DNA from: Planctomycetaceae bacterium
GTDB lineage: Bacteria; Planctomycetota; Planctomycetia; Pirellulales; Pirellulaceae
NCBI GenBank assembly: GCA_002702965.1
Contig: PADE01000085.1
Coordinates: forward strand, 4,840 to 10,806
DNA length: 5,967 nt
Direction: 5' to 3'
Below are positions 1-5,513 of this stretch, one piece after another (positions within the stretch are counted from its first letter, which is position 1; the number at the start of each line of letters is the position of its first letter). Made by a program: the position numbers and the translations under genes. Below the pieces are notes generated by a model. The model saw only the letters and a list, made by a program, of their open reading frames with translations. It did not search any database and was not told the DNA's origin.

Positions 1-236
1 TGCCTGATCACCGGATTAATGAACACCTGTTCCGTCTCCGACCCGCGTTCGGCCGACAGGTTGACGATGAACAGCCGCAACGGGAGATCCACCTGATTCG
101 CGGCCAGGCCGATGCCCTGCGCCTCGTACATCAGGTCGAACATACCCCGAATCATCGTGCGGAGTTCGTCGTCGACCCGTTTGAGCGGCTGCGACGCGTA
201 ACGCAGCGTCGGGTAGGGGTACTTTACGATCTGCAA
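1..236 (-). CDS. def: Peptide deformylase, N-terminal part (runs off the left edge)
   Basis: Peptide deformylase is a cytosolic metalloenzyme that removes the formyl group from the N-terminal formyl-methionine of new proteins. The visible 78 residues begin QIVKYPYPTLR and include motif 1 of the family, GIGLAANQ, at residues 41-48. It is followed by VDLPLRLFIVNL and VFINPVI, the usual strand pattern after motif 1. Motif 2 (EGCLS) and the metal-binding HEXXH lie beyond the edge, so activity cannot be judged. I chose the TTG at 234-236 because GGGGAG lies 8 bases upstream on the minus strand and the family similarity starts here. An ATT two codons further upstream would give an MSLQ start but is a very rare initiator and too close to the ribosome site. 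The gene is transcribed divergently from the DUF1559 gene. Confidence 0.9.
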   Translation of the reverse strand, partial: MQIVKYPYPTLRYASQPLKRVDDELRTMIRGMFDLMYEAQGIGLAANQVDLPLRLFIVNLSAERGSETEQVFINPVIR

Positions 237-496
237 AGAAATAACTCCCCACTGCGGTCCAATCGACGGCCACAGACACGTCGCGATGGGGGCTCCCGCT
301 GAGACCCGGCCAGCTTCCGCGACAACCCCCAAGTATCTCGCGCGGATTTCTATAAATCTTTTTGTGTAAACAAGTTGCGGGTTCCTAACCGTGGGATGTC
401 AGGCGGCGCCAGCCGCTTTCTGCTCAGTTTTCTTCAGATCTATCCCAGACTCCGTCGATGACCTATTTGCTTTCACACAAAAAATCCACTATTGAA
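237..496. other. Divergent intergenic region between def and the DUF1559 operon
   Basis: No coding region with recognisable protein similarity is visible here on either strand. The segment separates the minus-strand peptide deformylase start from the plus-strand promoter at 497-524. An AT-rich patch around 345-375 contains minus-strand TTTACA (365-370) and TATAGA (349-354). The 10-base spacing between them is too short for a standard promoter, so no def promoter is called. A short hairpin sits at 401-418. An A-tract at 479-484, just upstream of the TTGACA box, could serve as an UP-like element for the plus-strand promoter. Confidence 0.6.
401..418. repeat. Short inverted repeat (hairpin)
   Basis: The arms 401-407 and 412-418 pair around a 4-base loop. 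The core GCGGC/GCCGC is perfect and is extended by one G-U and one A-T pair. T-rich sequence follows on the plus strand (417-419, then 427-432), so it resembles a weak terminator. No plus-strand gene is seen ending to its left, however. Its role is unknown and it may be chance. Confidence 0.35.
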
Positions 497-524
497 TTGA
501 CACGCCCCCACGTTGAGCTAGAAT
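497..524 (+). promoter_or_regulatory. Sigma-70-type promoter for the DUF1559/lipoprotein operon
   Basis: A perfect -35 box TTGACA (497-502) is followed after 16 bases by TAGAAT (519-524), which matches the TATAAT consensus at 5 of 6 positions. An A6 tract (479-484) lies upstream. The start of transcription would be expected near 531, leaving a leader of about 108 nt before the ATG at 639. The position fits the first gene of the cluster and no other promoter this good was noticed in the window. It is inferred from sequence only. Confidence 0.7.
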
Positions 525-530
525 CAGCAC

Positions 531-638
531 ATGCGTTCGTTGACAGCGTGCGCGACTTTTGTCTTATCTTGTTATTGTTTAGTCTCGTCATGTCGTTTTC
601 TCATGTTTCTTTTTTATCGTTCTCGGAGGTGTTTCACA
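531..638 (+). other. T-rich 5' untranslated leader of the DUF1559 mRNA
   Basis: This stretch lies between the predicted transcription start and the DUF1559 start codon. It is strongly skewed: in 541-620, 41 of 80 bases are T and only 9 are A, unlike the GC-rich coding sequence around it. It ends in the ribosome site GGAGGT. The frame of the DUF1559 gene stays open back to an ATG at 531, but that ATG sits about where transcription should begin, has no ribosome site, and would bury the prepilin leader behind 36 extra residues. I therefore read the segment as untranslated. Confidence 0.55.
625..630 (+). promoter_or_regulatory. Shine-Dalgarno site of the DUF1559 gene
   Basis: GGAGGT lies 8 bases before the ATG at 639-641. 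It fixes the start at 639 rather than at the in-frame ATG at 531. Confidence 0.85.
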
Positions 639-1853
639 ATGCGGTCTAGCCACAGACGCCACCGCGGGTTCACGCTGGTAGAACTCCTGGTGGTCATCGC
701 GATCATCGGTATCCTGATCGCGTTACTCCTACCAGCTGTCCAGATGGCGCGTGAAGCCGCACGCCGCGCGCAATGTAACAACCATCTGAAGCAATTGGTT
801 CTGGCGTCGCACAACTACCACGATACTTACAAGCGACTGCCGATCATGATCGCTTGGAGCCCGTGGAACAACTTTGACGGGGGCTTCTCCGACAAAGTGG
901 CGATGCTGCCGTACCTCGAAATGGATCCACTCTACGATCGGACCATCTTCGATCCGTTCAAACGGCTGCCCGGCAACGGTAACCAGAACACGTCTATGTG
1001 GCAGGACTGGTCGCAGGCTCTCCAGGACAAGAACCTGAATGACGAGTTCTTTCGCCTGGGAACGGGGTCGGCGTACGATCCGGGTGGATGGAACTGGAGC
1101 AACAGTAACGCCAATCGGCGTACCCAGTCGCTCAAGATCCCGATTTTCAACTGCCCCTCGCAGCCTTACGAAAACTTTGGTGGCCGCGGCCAGTTCACGT
1201 ACGCCACGAACCACGGGACGGCCCACACACCGCCACATGGCGATGCCAAGACGGGTGCCGGTGGTTCGAGTGCACGCATGGACTGGGGACGCCACAATGG
1301 TATCGCCGCCTACTTCGGCCCCCGCTCCAACAGCTGGTGTCGCAGTAGTATGCCCGTGCGACTCTCGACCATCACCGATGGTACGAGCAACACGGCCGCA
1401 TATTCCGAGTACGTGATCGATACCTGGAAGGAAGCCGAAAAGACGGAGTCCAACCAGTACGACTGGCCGCGTGGTAAGAACATGGTCCACTCCTGGACCG
1501 GTGGTCATAACACGGCCCGCCATCGTATCTATTGCATCAACGTCCGGATTCTGAACGGTCACCTGAGCTGGCGCCAAGAAATGCGTGGACGCTCATGGGC
1601 CTGGTCGTTCATGGGTACTGGATCGTCTTATGCTCACACGATGTTGCCGAACGAAACCCCCTGTCACTCGTATACGAATGACTGGGAAGGCACCAACATG
1701 ATGAGTGCGACCAGTAAGCATCCTGGCGGTGTTAACGTTGCTCGAGCCGACGGTTCGGTAGGCTTCGTCCGCGACAACGTGTCCGCGCAGATTTGGTGGG
1801 CATTGGGCTCACGCGATGGTAACGAAACCGTAATGGACGCGGGTGATTTTTGA
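639..1853 (+). CDS. DUF1559 prepilin-type protein with H-X9-DG C-terminal motif
   Basis: This 404-residue protein has a type IV pilin-like leader. A short basic stretch (MRSSHRRHRG) is followed by the prepilin peptidase site G10^F11 in RGFTLVELLVVIAIIGIL, with Glu at position +5 of the mature form and a hydrophobic helix to about residue 33. Next comes the family signature AVQMAREAARRAQCNNHLKQ. Further on are ITDGTSNTAAYSE, typical of DUF1559, and near the C-terminus H361-PGGVNVARA-D371-G372, which is the H-X9-DG motif, followed by GFVRD and WWALGSRDGNE. DUF1559 proteins are exported, membrane-anchored pseudopilin-like proteins, very numerous in planctomycetes and of unsettled function. The start at 639 is supported by GGAGGT and by the position of the leader. 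The gene is first in the operon; its TGA stop shares 4 bases with the TTG start of the next gene. No frameshift or truncation is seen. Confidence 0.96.
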   Translation: MRSSHRRHRGFTLVELLVVIAIIGILIALLLPAVQMAREAARRAQCNNHLKQLVLASHNYHDTYKRLPIMIAWSPWNNFDGGFSDKVAMLPYLEMDPLYDRTIFDPFKRLPGNGNQNTSMWQDWSQALQDKNLNDEFFRLGTGSAYDPGGWNWSNSNANRRTQSLKIPIFNCPSQPYENFGGRGQFTYATNHGTAHTPPHGDAKTGAGGSSARMDWGRHNGIAAYFGPRSNSWCRSSMPVRLSTITDGTSNTAAYSEYVIDTWKEAEKTESNQYDWPRGKNMVHSWTGGHNTARHRIYCINVRILNGHLSWRQEMRGRSWAWSFMGTGSSYAHTMLPNETPCHSYTNDWEGTNMMSATSKHPGGVNVARADGSVGFVRDNVSAQIWWALGSRDGNETVMDAGDF

Positions 1854-3649
1854 ACAGGACGGCCTTGGCCACGACCCTTGTGCTGGCGTTGCTGCCGCAC
1901 GGTGGGTGTAGTCGAAACGAAGAGACAGCCGGTGCCCCCAAGGCGCCGGCTGTCTCTCTTTCGACACCTCTCTCCGATCCTGCCAAGGCACGCGACCTGC
2001 CCCCCCCGCAGACCGCAGCGCCGGCGGTCACGCCACGTTTCGTCGACGTAGCAAAGTCACTGGGAATCGACTTCACCTATTACAATGATGAAGTCCCTGA
2101 TCGGTTCTATATTCCGGAGATCCAAGGGGGTGGCGTCGCCTGGATCGATTTTGATTTGGACGGGCATCTGGACCTGTACCTGGTAAACGGCTGCCGGCTT
2201 GTCGATTCCGATCCGGATCAGACCGAATTCGCGAACCAGCTCTTCCGCAATCTGGGCGATGGCCATTTTGTAAACGTCACCTCGCTGGCTTCGAGTTCGG
2301 ACAACCGTTTTGGCCACGGTGTTTCGGTGGGAGATTTTGACGCCGATGGGTTTCCCGATATCTACATCGCCAACTACGGAGAAAACGGACTGCTGCGTAA
2401 CAACGGAGATGGGACGTTCGCACATGTCGGCGATCGGGCCGGTGTCGCCGACCCACTTTGGGGAACCAGTACGCTGTGGGTCGATATCGACGCCGATGGC
2501 CTGCTCGATCTGTACGTCGCCAACTACACCGATTGGGATCCCACTCGACACGAATTGTGTCTGTACGACAAGGCGTTCGGTTATTGCGGGCCCCGCGATT
2601 ACAACGCGCTGCCCGATCGAGTCTTCCTGAATCAGGGAAATGGCACCTTCGTCGAGGCAGCCAAACGCCTGGGGTTATCCGCGCCCAAGGGGAAAGCGCT
2701 CGGTGTCATCGCGCTTGATCTAGACAACGATCTAAAAGCCGAGATTTATGTCGCCAACGATATGTGTGGCAATTTTCTGTTCACACAAAGCCGGCCTCCG
2801 ATGTCCCAACTAGTGGAATCGAACGAAAGGATGTACGTCGACCTGGCCTCTGTCGCCGGGTGTGCGGTCAGCGAACGCGGTCTCGAAGAGGCCAGTATGG
2901 GAATCGCCTGTGGGGACTTCGACGGAAACGGTTTCAACGATATCTTCCTGACCCATTTTCATCAGCAAAAAGGGACCCTCTACCAGAATCAAGGGGCCGG
3001 ACTACAGTTCCTCGACGCCAGCCGCCGCACCAAGATCGCTCGCCACACCTACGACACGCTGGGCTTTGGGACGATCGCGCTTGACTATGATCGGGACGGA
3101 GTCCTTGACCTGTTCATGACAAACGGTCATGTGCTCGGATCGAAGCATGAAATCTCGTGGATGCGTCCGCAGTTGCTGCGCAACGATGGCGACGGAGATT
3201 TCGCTGACATTTCGGCCCATTGTGGCCCGTATTTCCAGAAACGCCTAATGGGGCGAGCCGCAGCGGGAGGTGATTTCGACAACGACGGCGATCTCGACTT
3301 AGCGATCAGCCATTTGCGCGATCCCATCGCGTTGCTCGAAAATCGTACCGAGACCCAACGCTCTTTTGTCGGTCTGGAACTGACAACGGCCAACCGGATT
3401 CCTCCAGTCGGCGGACGTGTGGTTGTCCAACAGGCAGGTTCGACTCAGATGCTGCCAATGATGGCCGGCGGAAGCTATCTGGCTTCGTCCGACCGAAGAC
3501 TGTTGTTCGGGCTGGATGATGCCCCAGCCGAACTTACGGTCATAGTTTACTGGCCTTCAGGCCGGGTGGACCGCCTTGTCAACCTACAGCGAAACCGCTA
3601 CTGGTTACTTTGCGAAGGTCGGCCGGCAATCGAATCCTCGACACCCTGA
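1850..3649 (+). CDS. CRTAC1-like lipoprotein: FG-GAP/VCBS propeller with ASPIC/UnbV domain (copy 1)
   Basis: This is a 599-residue predicted exported lipoprotein. The hydrophobic N-terminus ends in PHGGC with Cys at residue 20; His at -3 makes this a weak lipobox. A Pro/Ala-rich linker runs to about residue 62. Seven calcium-loop motifs follow at residues 100-108, 162-170, 212-220, 290-298, 356-364, 412-420 and 475-483 (for example DFDADGFPD), as expected for a seven-bladed integrin-alpha-like propeller. The fourth, DLDNDLKAE, is degenerate. C-x8-C followed by GP (C237, C246) is typical of CRTAC1-like proteins. Residues about 506-587 form an ASPIC/UnbV domain (PPVGGRVVV, GGSYLASSDRRLLFGL, VYWPSGRV). 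The TTG at 1850 overlaps the previous stop as TTGA and is the first possible start, because an in-frame TGA lies at 1844-1846. Function is unknown. A 16-bp hairpin and a C8 run lie in the linker. Confidence 0.94.
   Translation: MNRTALATTLVLALLPHGGCSRNEETAGAPKAPAVSLSTPLSDPAKARDLPPPQTAAPAVTPRFVDVAKSLGIDFTYYNDEVPDRFYIPEIQGGGVAWIDFDLDGHLDLYLVNGCRLVDSDPDQTEFANQLFRNLGDGHFVNVTSLASSSDNRFGHGVSVGDFDADGFPDIYIANYGENGLLRNNGDGTFAHVGDRAGVADPLWGTSTLWVDIDADGLLDLYVANYTDWDPTRHELCLYDKAFGYCGPRDYNALPDRVFLNQGNGTFVEAAKRLGLSAPKGKALGVIALDLDNDLKAEIYVANDMCGNFLFTQSRPPMSQLVESNERMYVDLASVAGCAVSERGLEEASMGIACGDFDGNGFNDIFLTHFHQQKGTLYQNQGAGLQFLDASRRTKIARHTYDTLGFGTIALDYDRDGVLDLFMTNGHVLGSKHEISWMRPQLLRNDGDGDFADISAHCGPYFQKRLMGRAAAGGDFDNDGDLDLAISHLRDPIALLENRTETQRSFVGLELTTANRIPPVGGRVVVQQAGSTQMLPMMAGGSYLASSDRRLLFGLDDAPAELTVIVYWPSGRVDRLVNLQRNRYWLLCEGRPAIESSTP
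1921..1957 (+). promoter_or_regulatory. Strong 16-bp hairpin near the start of lipoprotein gene 1, candidate attenuator or terminator-like element
   Basis: The arms 1921-1936 and 1942-1957 pair over 16 positions in RNA, 15 Watson-Crick and one G-U, around a 5-base loop. The hairpin begins 67 bases after the DUF1559 stop and lies inside the linker codons of the next gene. The sequence after it is only CTTTCG, so the U-tract is poor for a classical intrinsic terminator. It could still protect the 3' end of a DUF1559-only mRNA or reduce read-through into the lipoprotein genes. The pairing is directly visible; the role is inferred. Confidence 0.5.
2000..2007 (+). repeat. C8 homopolymer in the coding region of lipoprotein gene 1
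   Basis: Eight consecutive C bases occur in the codons for the DLPPPQ linker segment (residues 49-54), after the signal peptide and before the propeller. A gain or loss of one base would truncate the protein. There is no direct sign that slippage happens. Confidence 0.5.
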
Positions 3650-3713
3650 TGATCCGCTGGGTGGCGGTCCCGCTCAGCAGCCCCCTCGAGACTCTCTTGC
3701 AGCGGAAACAGCT

Positions 3714-5513
3714 GTGCCTCTGTTCGGACAACCACGACTCGTGGCGGCGTCTTCCCGCATCGTCTTCCCGCTCGCGCTATTGCTCTGTGTAGGGGCGTGC
3801 CGCCGCGTCAAACAGGCTGGTGAAGTCAAGCCAGAAACCGCCTCGGCGATGGCCCCACGCAACGAACCGGACCAGGCACCAGCCGCGCCTGGAATGCAAC
3901 CGGTTTTCACGGAAGTGGCGCGTCGTTCGGGAATCGATTTCTCGTATTTTAACGATGCGGTCCCCGATCGCTTTTACCTCCCCGAAGTGATGGGAGGTGG
4001 CGCCGGATGGGTTGACTTCGACCAGGACGGTTGGTGGGACCTCTATCTGCTAAACGGTTGCGAGCTCGAAATCGATCCCGCGACTGTGGATGCTCCACAT
4101 CGCAACCGTCTCTTCCGGAACCTCGGTCAGGGGCGTTTCGAAGATGTCACGCTCGCCTCTTCAGCCGGTGACTCGCACTTCGGCCACGGCTGTGCTGTTG
4201 GCGATTACGACAGCGACGGGTTTCCCGATCTGTACGTGAGTAATTTCGGCGCCAATGCCCTGTTGCACAACAACGGCGACGGCACCTACGAGGAAGCGAC
4301 CGCAGCGGCGCGGGTCGACGACCGATTCTGGAGTTTCAGCTGTCTCTGGGTCGACCTCGATCACGACCAGGATCTCGATCTCTACGTCACCAATTATCTG
4401 GACTGGGATTTTGCAAACTCGCAAGTCTGCGAGCGGAACGGTGTCGTCGGTTACTGCGGCCCCGAAAAGTTCGCTGGTCTCGCCGATCGTGCGTTTCTCA
4501 ATCTGGGGAACGGCCAGTTCGTCGAATCGGCCGATCGACTCGGCCTCTCCGGTCAACATCCGAACGGACTAGGGGTCGCCAGCATGGACCTCGACGGAGA
4601 CTTACGCGCCGAAGTCTATGTCGGAAACGACGAATCGGCCAATTTTCTGTTCACCACAACTAACGCGCCGACCACGAGTGTACCGGGGCACGGCTCCTCA
4701 GTCTCCTACCACAACGTCGCACGCGCTGCGGGCTGCGCCGTCAGTGGAGATGGGCGGACCGAAGCGAGCATGGGAGTCGTTTGCTTGGACTATAATCGCG
4801 ACGGTAATCTAGATCTGTTCCTGACGCATTTCTTTGAACAAAAGAGTACGCTCTACGCCGGTGGAGGGCGGCTCGATTTTCAAGATGTCAGTCAGCGGAC
4901 GGGCATCGCCAAGATCAGCTGGCAGACACTTGGATTCGGGAGCGTTGCGCTCGATTACGACCGCGATGGCTGGCAGGATCTCGTGGTCGCCAATGGACAC
5001 GTATTGGGACCCAACTACACGCCCTCTGCGATGCGCCCACAATTATTGAAAAACGTGCGCGGTCAGTTTGTGGATGTCTCAGCCCAAGCGGGTGGCTATT
5101 TCTCTCGACAATGGCTGGGACGTGGGCTAGCGGCAGCCGATTATGACAACGATGGGGACCTCGATTTGGCTGTCAGTCACTTGGAGCAACCCGCCGTTCT
5201 GCTGCGCAACGACACACGTTCTGCCCACCACTTCGTAGGTATCGAACTGCAGCGGGTCGACCGCTTGCCCCCCGTTGGTGGCCGGGTCGTCATCCACTTG
5301 CGGCACACCTCCCTGGTGTTCCCGGTCGTCGCTGGTGGCAGCTATCTCTCGTCCCACGATTCGCGCCTGTTATGTGGTTTAGGCGCTCACTCCGGACCGG
5401 TAACCGTCGAGATCTTCTGGCCTTCGGGTTACATCCAAACCTGCAAACTGGGCGTCGACCGATACTGGCTTATAATGGAAAGACAACCACCTCAAGCGGT
5501 GTCTGATTCATGA
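3714..5513 (+). CDS. CRTAC1-like lipoprotein: FG-GAP/VCBS propeller with ASPIC/UnbV domain (copy 2)
   Basis: This is a paralogue of the preceding gene, closely similar along the whole propeller and C-terminal domain. With the GTG at 3714 it has 599 residues: a hydrophobic signal segment IVFPLALLLCVGAC with a good lipobox (VGA-C29), a linker to about residue 62, seven calcium loops at 101-109, 164-172, 214-222, 292-300, 359-367, 414-422 and 476-484, the C-x8-C/GP motif (C239, C248), and an ASPIC/UnbV domain at about 507-588 (PPVGGRVVI, GGSYLSSHDSRLLCGL, FWPSGYI). The start is uncertain. GTG 3714 has a weak GCGGA upstream; GTG 3741 has no ribosome site but puts the lipid-accepting Cys at residue 20, as in the two neighbouring paralogues. 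The frame is open back to a TTG at 3576, but that would give a long non-signal N-terminus overlapping gene 1. The stop overlaps the ATG of the next gene (ATGA). Confidence 0.93.
   Translation: MPLFGQPRLVAASSRIVFPLALLLCVGACRRVKQAGEVKPETASAMAPRNEPDQAPAAPGMQPVFTEVARRSGIDFSYFNDAVPDRFYLPEVMGGGAGWVDFDQDGWWDLYLLNGCELEIDPATVDAPHRNRLFRNLGQGRFEDVTLASSAGDSHFGHGCAVGDYDSDGFPDLYVSNFGANALLHNNGDGTYEEATAAARVDDRFWSFSCLWVDLDHDQDLDLYVTNYLDWDFANSQVCERNGVVGYCGPEKFAGLADRAFLNLGNGQFVESADRLGLSGQHPNGLGVASMDLDGDLRAEVYVGNDESANFLFTTTNAPTTSVPGHGSSVSYHNVARAAGCAVSGDGRTEASMGVVCLDYNRDGNLDLFLTHFFEQKSTLYAGGGRLDFQDVSQRTGIAKISWQTLGFGSVALDYDRDGWQDLVVANGHVLGPNYTPSAMRPQLLKNVRGQFVDVSAQAGGYFSRQWLGRGLAAADYDNDGDLDLAVSHLEQPAVLLRNDTRSAHHFVGIELQRVDRLPPVGGRVVIHLRHTSLVFPVVAGGSYLSSHDSRLLCGLGAHSGPVTVEIFWPSGYIQTCKLGVDRYWLIMERQPPQAVSDS

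Noticed and set aside
16..279. 87-codon minus-strand reading frame at the left end
   Set aside because: It is out of frame with the peptide deformylase, whose GIGLAANQ motif lies in the neighbouring frame. Its own translation is Arg/Gly-rich and unlike any family I know.
349..370. Minus-strand promoter for def (TTTACA and TATAGA)
   Set aside because: The spacing is only 10 bases, and shifted alternatives have poor -35 matches, so it is not called.
531..638. N-terminal extension of the DUF1559 protein from the in-frame ATG at 531
   Set aside because: The ATG coincides with the predicted transcription start, has no ribosome site, and would place 36 residues before the prepilin leader. The ATG at 639 has GGAGGT at 8 bases and gives a normal leader.
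458..649. Small 63-codon plus-strand reading frame rich in Leu, Phe and Ser
   Set aside because: It spans the promoter and the T-rich leader; its hydrophobic look comes from the T bias. No ribosome site or known family is seen.
729..1577. 282-codon reading frame antisense to the DUF1559 gene
   Set aside because: It lies wholly within a certain gene, and its translation is Val/Arg/Gly-rich without motifs. It is a by-product of GC-rich codon use on the other strand.
2057..2551. 164-codon antisense frame in copy 1, and the matching 132-codon frame at 4161-4559 in copy 2
   Set aside because: Both mirror the repeated GAC/GAT-rich calcium-loop codons (Val/Ile/Gly-rich shadows). Their presence in both copies follows from paralogy, not from an antisense gene.
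3872..3892. 6-bp inverted repeat CCAGGC/GCCTGG in the linker codons of copy 2
   Set aside because: It is a short stem with a 9-base loop, within the range expected by chance in GC-rich coding sequence, and not comparable to the 16-bp hairpin in copy 1.
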